A DNA stretch of 64,000 bases from Anthoceros angustus (taxonomy: Eukaryota > Streptophyta > Anthocerotopsida > Anthocerotales > Anthocerotaceae): assembly GCA_010909165.1 (NCBI GenBank), contig VJWM01000220.1, forward strand, positions 186,001 through 250,000, written 5' to 3'. The notes under the pieces were generated by a model, which was not told the origin of the DNA, did not search any database, and saw only the letters and a program-made list of their open reading frames with translations. Below, piece by piece: positions 1 to 9,830 of the stretch (position 1 is the stretch's first letter; every line of letters begins with the position of its first letter). The translations under genes and the position numbers were made by a program.

Positions 1-1359
1 ATCACCACCTTGTCGTGCATGTCAGCATACTGGAACAGATGAAGGTATCTCGCTCTGCCCGCAGGCTTACCAGATTCACCACCTTCACCCACATCTCCCT
101 CTCCGCATCCCGAGGACACCATCTCCACTACTCTAGCAAGCCTACTCTTGCTTACGGGTGCTGTGTGCGAGCCTTCAAACATGATGTGACAACCACCAAA
201 GCTAGAAGGAAGTCCGGACTGGGCGGTGCCGTGTGCGGAAGTTGTGCAAGCAGTAGAGGGAAGGGAAGTACGGGAGAAGGAGCTCCTGGCCTAAGAGGTT
301 GTACTAGGCCCAAATGTGACGACTGATTCGTGATCAGCCATAGTAGTGGCATTTGAATATCATTGCTCGACAGAGATCCTTACCCAGGGCTGACAGGACG
401 CCGCAATTGGGTAAGGCACGGAGCGACAGCAGGCTATCAGGATCCACTACATACGTCCTGCCATAGAATGCGGCTGCTCATTGGACAGGATTACGAAGCG
501 TCGGCACGCATTCCGCATCCGCCTTGCGGGCCAGTGCTGGGCTCGGGTTCGCCAGTATCAACCTGGACCAGTCGGCGCACATCCATTCGCTGACAGGAAG
601 CGTGTTGCGCCAGAATCACATCTCCCTCGAGAGCTGCACATGGAGGACATCAGCCTGGACCTGCAGACTGTGTCCAGGGCGGAGTGTTCTCCATGATTGA
701 TCATGCCGGAGTGTAAAGAGAGGCACTGACAATGGGGCTCATCTTCCAGATGTCGGCCGACATGAAGCTTCCGTATCACATGTACTCCGGGGAAGAGATG
801 CTTGGCAGAAAATGGGTTTGAGTCACGATTTCCACGACCCCGTGCGGAAAGGGCTCCCCGATCTCGCGTCTTGGACAGTTACAAGGTTGCAAATCCCTGC
901 AGACGTCCGGCGTGGACGGGGTGAGCAAGCTCTACAGTCGTCTTTGGTCCTAGTCATTGCCTGTTCGCCCTCCACAAACCCAGCAAAGAAGCAGTGCTTT
1001 TGGGGGGTGTGGGTTGGACGCAGTCTGTGTGAGGAAGAGATAGGCTACAGGCATCTGATTGCTTCCCTCTAGGTCAACAACCGTGGCGCTCCATGTAGGT
1101 AAATGGAGGAGAGAAGGCTGCGTGTAAGAAACATTTGCATGCAAAAACGTGAACGGCATGAGACGTAGTGGTCTTGGACTCATACTTTCACCTACTGCTC
1201 AGCTTCGTTGGTGACACCCACGAGAGGTACCTGCGGGTGGAAAGAGGACTTGTCAGGATAGTACTAGAGTTCCCAGAGAATCTCAGAGAGGGGGATTGAT
1301 GACTGGGTGCTTCTACATACTCTCTCCTCCAGGATCAGTGGTTGGGTACCTGGACCCCA
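1..1359. other. Unassigned left end, 3' flank of the peroxidase gene
   Basis: Only short overlapping ORFs on both strands (longest about 100 codons) are present and none resembles a protein family I recognise. The peroxidase gene that ends at 1360 reads leftwards, so part of this stretch is its 3' UTR. I see no tRNA, no repeat array and no transposon end. A short exon of a gene lying further left cannot be excluded. Confidence 0.5.
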
Positions 1360-3284
1360 TCATGCTGTGGTGGTGCGCCACCGGGCTCCTGAGTTCACCA
1401 TTTTCAAGTATGCCGAAGAGAAGTCCTTGAAGAATAGTGTCTGATCCTCTGCGTAGGCCTTTATCCATCTGCATTGAGTGGAAAATGTTATGTCTTGTAA
1501 CAGTGGAAGGGCACCTCACAGGACTTCTGAGTGGACTACTCTTACTGTTGGCATTCCTCATCCTCACTGATTGCTCGATCTGAAGGGATGCCCATCATGC
1601 CCCCCCCACCTGCGTGGTTGTGATTCAGAGTCAGGGGCAACGTGAAGCTTGCAACCTGCGGTGAAAAGGGATGACGATCAAGTGCACTGGACAAGGTCAC
1701 GTACCGGAAGCCCAGGGCTTCTGTGCCAGTATCTTGAAGTAAGTATTGTCGAAAACCGTAGGCTGTCCAAAACCCTTTCCACCGATTGTGTGTGCTCCGG
1801 AGAGTACGACCAGTTCTTGCACCCTGCAAGTTTGCTCAACGATATTCCTCACCTCCCCGTGCAAAAGTACTTCTGCCTTCCAACTTCAAGCAGGACAAAA
1901 AACTGCCTCTTGCCATCTGGAAAGTTAGCTGGAATCTCATATGGCGTGGTCCTGTGTACTTACGAGAACCCCTTCTTCTTGAAGACCTCCTTTAGCTGAG
2001 ATGCTGGTAGAGTCTCCTCGGGGATTTGGCCCTCAGGGTCAGGCTCCCTGGAACACACAGAGGAGCCATCAGTTGCTCGTCATCATCCTTGAGTTCAAGC
2101 ATGGGGAGACACGAAAGGGGGACCTTACGAAGAATCTAGCCGACCTAGCTTGACGTCAATATCTGGTCCCCCACAAATTGCCACCGCCTCTGCCCCAGCT
2201 AACGCCACAAGGTCCGCCCAAGACACTGTCATCGAAGGAGGCTTCATGTTCAGGTGATAGGAGTAAGACGGTTTGAGAAGAGGGTATCCAATAGGTGGTG
2301 AGGCTTGTGACCAGTAACCAACCAGATGACACAACTTCGCTGTCTTCCTTGGCCTTTCTGAGGAACTACACAAGGTAACAAGTCTTCGTGAATGACAGAG
2401 TGGCCTTCTAAACGCTTTGAGGTAACCTCCTGCCAGATCCCTCCCACCTACAAAAGTGTAGAGAATCAGTGGTACCTTCAATGGTTTCTTGAGGCCAAAA
2501 TTCTCCAACCTGTCGAGCTCATTGAGAATGGAACCATTCATGCCTCCTGCAAACGGATGGCAACATGAGTCACCTGCCGTCCTACTAGAACTGAAACACA
2601 TGTAGACATCATCACCATCACCATGTGCAGCTTCCAGCACCTGTCTTGCTCTCTAGGTCGAAGGTCCCGGCGTCATGGAATGCAAGCCGAAGCATAGAGG
2701 GAGCCATAGCCTCGCTTATGTATGATTGGAGTTCCGATCTGATAGTCTTCACCAAATCTTCCCTTGACAACCACAACAGTCTTAGCCTCAATGCAATGGA
2801 AAGGTTTCCAGCCACATAGCTCGAGCCCCATTAGGTCAGTACGCCAACCCAGAACCTTACTCTGCAGCTTGTGCCAGGTACCCGCTCCTCCAATCTACGC
2901 CAAACCCAGAAGCAACAGAACTCCCCAGCACCAGAGCTGCTGCCAGCATTCCATGCCTCCTCCCGAAGACTTCTGGTGACGACTTCGAGCTTGCTTCTGA
3001 GCATTAAACAACGCAACAACCCGCAAGCACCTCATCATTCAGACGGCAGCACGGAGACCTTCCCATGCTCCACCTACCCGACAAGACGCCCGCTGCCCAT
3101 CACCAACCAGAGATGCATCACCTTGAGGACAGGCAGCGGAACAGACGCATGCGCCCGACCTACTGGGCATCTGCGTGCTGGGTCCCAGATACACCGCCTG
3201 CTTCACCTTCCCCGGGCAGACAGAGGAGGACACCCATGCTGTGCTGCAAAGCAACCCACAGCCGCTTGCAGAAGCAGCAGCCAT
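1360..3284 (-). CDS. APX6: APX6-like (APX-R-type) class I heme peroxidase, multi-exon
   Basis: Haem peroxidase of the ascorbate-peroxidase superfamily, predicted to reduce hydrogen peroxide in the plastid. The minus strand gives GT-AG exons: 2641 up to about 2769 (distal helix with LRLAFHDAGTFD), 2476-2546 (GGMNGSI), a small exon near 2320-2365, about 2129-2243 (VSWADLVALAGAEAVAICGG), 1964-2047 (EPDPEGQIPEET), 1705-1823 (proximal-His motif LSGAHTIGGKGFG, then FDNTYFKIL), 1546-1609 (MMGIPSDRA) and 1360-1468 (YAEDQTLFFKDF...VNSGARW, then stop). Introns measured are 77-140 nt. The start at 3284 is inferred: the downstream stretch rich in Ala, Ser and Cys looks like a transit peptide, but the splice pattern between 3284 and 2770 is unresolved. 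The distal helix has Phe where classical APX has Trp, as in APX6/APX-R relatives, so ascorbate may not be the preferred donor. The gene is divergent from the next one. Confidence 0.85.
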
Positions 3285-3714
3285 AGCCAGGCACAGATCT
3301 TCCACCCACTTGCGCCACCGACCCCAAATCCACCACCCAGCAGCAGCACGAGACGAATCCGAGACGACACGATCCCACGTCGAGCACATTTATTGGGTTG
3401 TCATCCACCCAGCGCCATTATTGTCATGCAGGTTTACTGAAGATGTTAATCCGCTCCTAGGCCGGGTTTGTTCAACTTTCCGAGGCGAGGCGATGTCTTC
3501 CACCGGCTCTTCTCTGAACCTGTGCACGGGCTGCTTCTAGGAAGATTCGCAAGGCGGGATGGCTGGAAACCGGGGATTCTCCCCATCCCGTTTCCTGGAG
3601 CGTGAAGCAGCGAGCAAGCATCGGATAGGGCGGGCTTGCTTCTGATGGTTTTGGGCTCTCTGGGCGTGTATAGCAACAGTACCCTGTACTGCAGAGGTTT
3701 GGGCGCAGCTAGGC
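3285..3714. promoter_or_regulatory. Divergent intergenic region between the peroxidase and the 3715 gene
   Basis: About 430 bp separates the inferred start of the minus-strand peroxidase from the plus-strand ORF starting at 3715. Both genes read outwards, so both promoters must lie here. No unambiguous TATA box is visible. ORFs crossing the stretch lack family resemblance. Confidence 0.45.
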
Positions 3715-4575
3715 TTGTGGCGGTCGGGGCGTGATGGCCCGGCTGCATGGCAGATGAGAGTTGTGGGATCACAGCTGGAAGGAGAGGCAGATCGCAGCGC
3801 ATTGGAGGCGGATCCGAAAAATCAGCGGAGGCCGGGGGCCGGTGACTGGGAAGGCCGAGAGCTCGGGGAGCCGGGATCCGTGATTCCGGACATGGCTGGA
3901 GGCGGGAGAGCGCTGGAAGCGAGCGGTTTTCCCCTGCTCAAGCAGGCAGAGGAGGTGGCTGGGGAGCGGGAGGCAGAGGAGACGGCTATGGAGGTGGAGG
4001 AAGGTGCGGGGATGGAGACGGCGGAGAGCAGGAAGCGGAGGCTGGAGATGGGCATGGTGGAGTATGTGGAGAGGTACTTCTACCAGTACAGGGATCGGAG
4101 GATGCCCACCATCGTTTCTGCCAAGCAGAGCGAGCAAAACGGGAGCTTCACAATTGACATGGGGGGGGAGGTGGGGGAGGGAGATGGAAGTGGGGATGGA
4201 CAAGGGCAGCAGCAGCAGCAGCAGATGGAAGTGGAGTCTTCTTCTTCTTCTGAGGAAGAGGATGAGACCTTGACGCAGAATCGGAGGCAGGCGTTGCTGA
4301 TTGCCCGGCAAATGACCTTGAGATCTAACCTCCTGAGGCAGGTGGCGGGAACGTTGCCGTCCAGGCAACCGGAGACGGCTCTGCCCATGGCATCTAGGGC
4401 GTTGAGGGATATGTTGAGGCGGATGTCGGATGTGGATGTCTTGACGCACCATTTGCTAGAGACGTCGAGGCAGCAGCTTCGGACTCGGACCAACTTGTTG
4501 GAGTCTTCTGGGGATGACCAGAGGCCAACCGGCCCACATGAAGGCAGTGACAGTCACCGGGATCCGCACAGATGA
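3715..4575 (+). CDS. Uncharacterised acidic, Gln/Ser-rich protein
   Basis: A 286-codon open frame whose coding look is better than its surroundings, but I do not recognise the family. The true start may be 3715 or a later in-frame ATG such as the one at 3892 (MAGGGRALEAS). Visible features are: a Glu-rich N-terminal third; a basic-aromatic patch KRRLEMGMVEYVERYFYQYR (about residues 107-126); a Gln run, then a Ser run followed by Glu/Asp (about 165-186); and a C-terminal helical stretch with repeated Leu and Arg (ALRDMLRRMSDVDVLTHHLL, about 231-250). The Ser run followed by acidic residues resembles casein-kinase-2 target tracts. No membrane segment or signal peptide is evident. A nuclear or scaffold role would be a guess. 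Confidence 0.55.
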   Translation: MWRSGRDGPAAWQMRVVGSQLEGEADRSALEADPKNQRRPGAGDWEGRELGEPGSVIPDMAGGGRALEASGFPLLKQAEEVAGEREAEETAMEVEEGAGMETAESRKRRLEMGMVEYVERYFYQYRDRRMPTIVSAKQSEQNGSFTIDMGGEVGEGDGSGDGQGQQQQQQMEVESSSSSEEEDETLTQNRRQALLIARQMTLRSNLLRQVAGTLPSRQPETALPMASRALRDMLRRMSDVDVLTHHLLETSRQQLRTRTNLLESSGDDQRPTGPHEGSDSHRDPHR

Positions 4576-4766
4576 TTGTCTTGTTGCTGTCGGAGGAGAG
4601 AAGATTTTGTTGTGGGAGCTCGAGCACCCGTGGTTGGCAGCTTTTGTTCTGGGATTCTTTGCTAGGTTTGGCAAATTGGTGCAATGGCGCCATCTGATCC
4701 AGGCTTCCAGTTTGCAGAACATTGGATGATTACCATGTACATAATGAGCGACTCAAGATGCTTGTC

Positions 4767-6225
4767 TTATCGTTTACTTCTCTTCTTACCAGCGCCATCG
4801 TTGGCAACCCCAGAGGCAGAGGGAGGTGCTGGGTTTCTCTTCTTTGCTATGCCTACAAGGTGTGGGTCTTGGAAGTCCAAAACTTCTTCAAACTCCAACT
4901 TTTCTAAATCCTGTGTCTCCTGCAGAATATCGACAAGCAAGTTGTGACGCTTATCAAGTCTTGTGATACAGACATAACGTAGGGTAGGTTCTGGACAGCA
5001 TCTTACCTGGATATATTTCAGGAGGTCGCGAGAGTAGCTCCTTGTTGATCCAAAGGTTTTGGTCAGGCTTTCGAGCACTGTTTGTGCTGCTCGAACAAAT
5101 TGCCCCTTGGCACCCACATTCTCAATGATTATGAAAGGCTGAGAACGAGTGAAAACGTCGTTAGTTACAACCTGTCTCTCGTATTTGGCAGTCTACCAAA
5201 GCTTGGCGTGCGTACCTTGCCAGGCTTCAAAATTCGCACCGCTTCACGGAGAACTCCAGCTATACTACCATCGGCCACATCACATAAGCAGTATACACTC
5301 ACCTGCATTAACACGACGAATGCATCTTAGAAGACTAACATGGTTTTACGGAGAATACTTTGCGCAGTCAACAAGGGCACCACCTACCACTGCATCCACA
5401 CTGCTTGAGGGCATCCCCAAATTATCCAAAGGTCTGGCTTTCACGACAATCGGGACACCTGCATTCAAAGCTGCTCACTGTCTGGCTAACGTTAGTGAAC
5501 AATACCATAGGGAGGAAGACGCTGCCACAGAAAGAGGGAAACGAAAATCAAGGAAGCCTGCTTTGGATTGGAAGAAGTTCTGACCTTGTTGTTCCAGAAC
5601 CTGAGTGTTGGGCTTAGCACTGACTGCAACAACTTGCACAGTGTCTTTGGGATAGTAATACAGATTTCTGCCCTCATGTATACTCAGATCCAGAACCTTA
5701 GCTCCACCTCTCGGTACATGCCTGGATAGCATGGCTGCAATGATATACTGTAACCACTCGTTAGACGGGCTGAACAGCCGATTCTTCCACAGCCAAGCCG
5801 TGAGAATGAAGCAGAGCACTGAAACCGATTCCTGAGACCGGAAGACAAACCTGCATTTTGAAATAAACCACAGCACGCACAGTGGCGAATCCGAGGAGAG
5901 TGGTGACAGCCACAGCCGATGCTGCTGTGTCAGGAGACACATCAAACGGCAATGCCATGGACAGGATGCTCCCTGGCCTCCGCCTGCGAGCATCACGAAA
6001 CGACATTGATGCTGCCAATAACCCTGCATTTCAGGCAGCAGATCCGAGTTCCACATACCTCATCCGGTTGCCCCTGCCACACGTGCTTCTCAGTTCAGGA
6101 GCTCGAAGCAGGAATGTACGAGGACCGAATGCTGCAGCATAGCCGAGTCTGAAAATGCGCGTCCCGTGGTAGCGGGGACAAGCTGCTCCCACGCTGGGCG
6201 GAGGCGTGCTGAGCAGCAGCTCCAT
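4767..6225 (-). CDS. Plastid-targeted SAM-dependent methyltransferase-like protein
   Basis: Class I methyltransferase-type protein on the minus strand. Exons with canonical junctions and consistent phases are: the exon ending at 5851 (membrane-type segment, then VVYFKMQ), 5585-5747 (YIIAAMLSRHVPRGG, then the SAM-loop-like KVLDLSIHEGRN and YYPKD), 5350-5458 (GVPIVVKARPLDNLGMP... SSVDAVVGGALVDC), 5303-5334 (LLRCIRRVNA), 5216-5259 (GVLREAVRILKPGK), 5007-5138 (PFIIIENVGAKGQFVRAA) and 4767-4919 (ETQDLEKLEFEEV... to a Lys/Arg-rich tail). This is the usual order of motif I, acidic strand 4, then the 'REAVRILKPGG' helix. The motif I loop (LSIHEGRN) departs from the classical GxGxG. The N-terminus (start near 6225, MELLLSTPPP) looks like a transit peptide, but the splice joining it to the exon ending at 5851 is uncertain. 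Substrate unknown. Confidence 0.72.
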
Positions 6226-6349
6226 TTCACACAAAGCAATCTCACCTGCTCTCTGCCCTCTCCTTAAGACGGGAGAAGAAAACGGGAAGGTGGCTTAGGG
6301 TTCACGTGGTGAAGCGCAGGAGGAGGCGAGCAGCGGGAAGGAATCAAGG
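6226..6349. promoter_or_regulatory. Short divergent promoter region
   Basis: About 125 bp separates the inferred 5' end of the minus-strand methyltransferase from the plus-strand Maf-like start. The two genes are head to head, so the spacing implies overlapping or bidirectional promoter elements. The sequence holds a CT-rich stretch (ctctctgccctctcc) near 6250 but no clear TATA box. Confidence 0.4.
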
Positions 6350-6970
6350 ATGGGATTCGAGGCGGCCAAGATCATCCTGGGCTCGTCCTCGGCGACGAGG
6401 CAGCTCCTTCTGAAGGAAATGGGGCTGGATTTCGAGGTGGTGAAGGCGGGTGTGGACGAGAGCTCCATCCGGCGGGCCAAGCCGGAGGAGCTGGTGCTGG
6501 CTCTGGCAGAGGCGAAGGCGGACGCGGTCATCGCCAGACTGGAGGAGACGAGGCCGGAGCTCTTCCGCCCCGGGGCGCTCCCGGTTGTGCTCATCACGGC
6601 AGACCAGGTGGTGGTGCACGAGGGGGCCGTGAGGGAGAAGCCCAGGACGCATGAAGAGGCCCGCTTCTTCATCCAGGGCTACTCCCGCTCCCCGGCCAGC
6701 ACCGTGAGCGCCATTCTGGTGACCAATCTCAGCACCGGGTTCAAGAAGGCGGGGGTGGACAGGACGGAGATCTACTTCCACCCCATTCCGGAGAGCGTGG
6801 TGGACACGCTGGTGGAGGAGGGCGGGGTGTTCCAGGCCGCGGGGGGCCTGCTGGTGGAGCATCCGCTGGTGTCCCCGCTTGTGGCTGCCATGATCGGGCC
6901 TCTGGACAGCGTCATGGGCCTGCCCAAGGATCTCACTGCTGCTCTGCTGGCGGAGGCGCTGGAGTCCTGA
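6350..6970 (+). CDS. maf: Maf-like nucleotide pyrophosphatase
   Basis: Intact, intronless 206-residue ORF. Maf/ham1-superfamily enzymes hydrolyse non-canonical or modified nucleoside triphosphates (dTTP/UTP, m7GTP or modified pyrimidines) to the monophosphate plus pyrophosphate, a house-cleaning role. The N-terminal Maf signature is clear (ILGSSSATRQLLLKEMGLDF, residues 8-27), followed by ADQVV (about 84-88), where the catalytic Asp segment is usually ATDTVV, and by EKP (about 97-99). Length fits the family at about 190-210. The first ATG after an upstream stop is chosen because it sits directly before the signature strand. No transit peptide is visible, so a cytosolic location is likely. GC content is high (over 60 percent), and the frame is unbroken, unlike GC-rich frames in the transposon part of the window. 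Confidence 0.93.
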   Translation: MGFEAAKIILGSSSATRQLLLKEMGLDFEVVKAGVDESSIRRAKPEELVLALAEAKADAVIARLEETRPELFRPGALPVVLITADQVVVHEGAVREKPRTHEEARFFIQGYSRSPASTVSAILVTNLSTGFKKAGVDRTEIYFHPIPESVVDTLVEEGGVFQAAGGLLVEHPLVSPLVAAMIGPLDSVMGLPKDLTAALLAEALES

Positions 6971-7279
6971 TTCTGCCTGGAGGCGGTGATGGGTGTTACA
7001 GATTCTGCTCAGATTGGTGGAGCCTGGTGTGGTTGGGGCTGGTCCCTAACGGTCACAGGCAACCTAACCAACCTGGGTCCTTCTTCACGCTTTCAGTTGG
7101 TGTATTGGAAGATGGAGTTGCCCGACTCCGAGCTTGGAGGTGACAGAAACATCTGAAATCACGGAGTTTGCATGAGTTTGTACAAGTTTTTGGCTTGCCT
7201 TCAGCCCCCAGCCGCGGACAGGAATTCACGACGCCCAGGGGGGGAAGCGTACCAGAGACTGCCGCCTCAAGCTCAGGAC

Positions 7280-7651
7280 ATGGGATTCCGGCCATGTGGA
7301 TTCTTGCTAGGCTTGCCTTTTATGCTGGCTACCTCGCTGCTCACCCTCGTGGGCTGCGTCATCTGGCTCGTCGGGTACAGATTCTTACTCTGCGCCGTCT
7401 CTAAATTGTCATTCTCAGAGACAATTTCGTACTATGTTGATCAGAATTCTGTGAAAATTTCTCGAGGTGCCGACCAGTTCCATTGCAGCTGTGTATCGGC
7501 TGAAGATTGTGAAATTGTGTGTTGCAGAACAATCGTAGGCTGCATCTGCCCATGCTGTGCTTGCATTCCTTGTGTGGTTGGTTTCGCACTCACTCTCATC
7601 AAATTGCCTATGCGAGTAACAGAGTGGTTTACTGAGAAGATCCCTTGCTGA
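7280..7651 (+). CDS. TAX1: TAXIMIN-like cysteine-rich signalling peptide, two exons
   Basis: Exon 1 is 7280-7374 and exon 2 is 7528-7651, joined across a GTACAG...TTGCAG intron of 153 nt. The spliced product is 72 residues: RPCGFLLGLPF near the N-terminus, a hydrophobic segment ending VGCVIWLVG, the cysteine cluster GCICPCCACIPC, and the C-terminus PMRVTEWFTEKIPC. This is the layout of the TAXIMIN family (small, highly conserved plant peptides first described from Taxus and linked in Arabidopsis to lateral-organ separation). The ATG at 7280 is preferred because family members start just before the RPxGFLLGLPF block. An in-frame ATG at 7172 would add 36 unrelated residues. The intron has no in-frame stop, so an unspliced transcript would still encode a longer protein with extra cysteines. 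Confidence 0.85.
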   Translation: MGFRPCGFLLGLPFMLATSLLTLVGCVIWLVGYRFLLCAVSKLSFSETISYYVDQNSVKISRGADQFHCSCVSAEDCEIVCCRTIVGCICPCCACIPCVVGFALTLIKLPMRVTEWFTEKIPC

Positions 7652-8494
7652 GAGGCCAGGGGCGTTTACGCCACTGGAAGATGCCCGCAATTTCCCTTGT
7701 TGAGAGAATGGGACGTTTACGCTATTGGAAGCTGAAGCAGCTGTTATGGAGGCTACGACGAGCGACCGCGTCCAGATCTATCAGCCACGACAGCTGGGGC
7801 GCCTGTTCACGCATCTGCTATGCTTAGTGTTGTGGGACATTTTTCTTCGGGAACTCCTCGGAACAGTAGGAGGCCGATGTTGCTTAACTCACATCTTGAA
7901 CATCTTGGACCGGCAACTGGCATCTTGAGTTGAGTCCACCAGGCGTGGTCAGCAAATCTTGTACAGTACATCCTCTCCTTGCTGACATGTCAAAACATGG
8001 AAGCCGTAAGACACCAAAGGCGAAGGAACCTTTTGACTGAACAAGGACACGTCACAGTGAAGCATGTCCAATTTTCACATACCTACACTAGGTAAACGCC
8101 GATCCGCTTTTCATGCATCAACAGAAAGAGAAGCGGCCCCTCAAAAATAACTGCTGTCAGGAGCATTGTTGCTGCCAATGTATGACCTCCATGAAGCAGA
8201 CAGGAATCTGACAAACAAAACAGATGTGTACAGCTAAGACGCCCGTTTAGAGTGCGACAAGGGAAAAACCAGCCAGTTTTAGGATCCATCTTGGACACCG
8301 GGTTACCTTCAGACTGCAGCAGCATCCTTAAAGGCATCTTCTGAAGCCTCAACCGCATCTTCTGAAGCCTCAACATCTGCAAGAAACGGACTGTCCGACG
8401 TCAAACCCTGATATCAATTCTGTTAACCGGAACGTTCTACCCCAGCACAGAGTACTTGCAAAAATGCAATACTAGCAGGCAGATACTAGGCTAT
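7652..8494. other. Intergenic stretch between two convergent genes
   Basis: The TAXIMIN-like gene (+) and the F-box gene (-) converge here, so the stretch should hold both 3' UTRs. The ORFs seen (up to 99 codons) have no recognisable family. A direct repeat of about 21 bp, gcatcttctgaagcctcaac, occurs twice in tandem near 8335-8374. Confidence 0.5.
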
Positions 8495-9830
8495 CTAGAT
8501 GTGGGCAGAAGAAAGAGAGTGGGCAAAATCCAGACCTTGTGGGCTTCCACTCTCAGGGGACTTCATGCCGCTAGGGTTCTCACAACCGCATCTGCTGCAA
8601 ATTCTCCGATCCTTTGGGGACTTGTCGATATTCATGTCGGGAACGGTTGAATAAATAGCAAACTTGTTTTCCAGCATCCACCGCCCGTCGTCGAACCGTG
8701 TGACTCGAAACAAAGGCCACCTGTTGATGCGCACCTGCTGCACTCTCTCTCCACTTTTAGGTGGCACAATTCTCCTGCAATCAAGCATACAGATATCATA
8801 CACGAGGAACTACGAAGCACCTTTCCACCACATAACCTCCTTAACACCCTTGAAACTCCGACCACGAAGGAGCAGTACCACATAGATTCGTTCCCACCCC
8901 AAATGGGATCTCCGGGATCGGCTCTGATGCAGCCATCGCAGCGGAAGTATCTGTGAAGCGGAGGCAATCCTCTGTACGTAGGATCCAGCAGCGTCCAGTA
9001 AGAACCGCATGTCTAACACGCACAGAGAAACTCGTCATTCACCTGTGAACAACTACAAAGAGGAAGGAAGAACGATGGAAGCCCGCAAAGACTTACTGGC
9101 TTCAGTCTGATTTCCCATGTACGAGCACAGGCTTCACGAAGAGTGATCTCCACCTGTCAAGACAGAGGACAGCCACAAAAAATTCAACAAACCAAAACCA
9201 TAATCTTGCAACCCTGGTGCAACATCCTCGTGACCGAACTATCCTACTGCGGCTCACCTGCCCGATGTCAGCGCGGGTAACCGAGAACGCCTGACACCGA
9301 GGCATCTGAGGGCACCGCAGAAGCTCTGCAGGCATGTGCGCCCTCCACTTCCACAACTCAACACAGAAGGGCTGCCAGAGCGCATCCACCTTAGCCACGC
9401 TCCCCCACCGCTTGCTCACCAACATGCACCGTGCCAGGCTGTGCGCATCCACCAGCTTGAGAATCCTGACTTGCAGGAAATCCGCACCGAAAACCTCCAC
9501 CGGATCCAAGACACGCTCTCCACCCGGACCTACCATGCCTCCATGACCTCTTTCTGCACTCTCCTCAGCCTCTCCCCTCCTGGCTCTCTTCGGCAAAGAG
9601 GCGTCCTCAACCCCAACCCCCTCTCCCTCTCCCTCCGCAGCAAGCCCCCGCTTGCGCACACCTTGAGCCTCATCGTTCCGACTTTCCGAACAGGCGGAGA
9701 CACCGCCAGTCTGAGTCTGCATCGACGAACTCCGCAGCCCCGCGGCAGCAGTCTCCCGCCCTGACTCCCCCCTTTCCCCCTCCGCCTCCCAATCGCGAGA
9801 TCCCACGCTCGCGAGAACCCGGCCCCGCAC
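8495..9830 (-). CDS. F-box protein, four exons
   Basis: Predicted substrate adaptor of an SCF E3 ubiquitin ligase. Exons are 9258-9830, 9097-9153, 8879-9012 and 8495-8774. All junctions are canonical, phases agree, and the joined length gives 347 residues. Residues 1-110 are low-complexity (Gly, Glu, Arg). The F-box follows at about 115-160: VFGADFLQVRILKLVDAHSL, then RCMLVSKRWGSVAKVDALWQ. The C-terminal half has RWPLFRVTRFDDGRWMLENK and two Cys pairs (RCDGC and ICSRCGC) that could bind zinc; I cannot place it in a named F-box subfamily. The start at 9830 is the first ATG of the open frame; a shorter start is possible since the N-terminus is poorly constrained. The gene converges on the TAXIMIN-like gene. 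Confidence 0.8.

Noticed and set aside
3039-3389. Separate 116-codon minus-strand gene
   Set aside because: Better explained as the transit-peptide exon and 5' leader of the peroxidase gene.
7172-7279. Upstream in-frame ATG as the TAXIMIN-like start
   Set aside because: The added 36 residues are unlike the family, whose members begin just before the RPxGFLLGLPF block.
8847-8849. Splice donor gtgttaagg for F-box exon 3
   Set aside because: It breaks the reading frame with the next exon; the donor at 8,878 (gtactg) keeps phase and gives a continuous protein.
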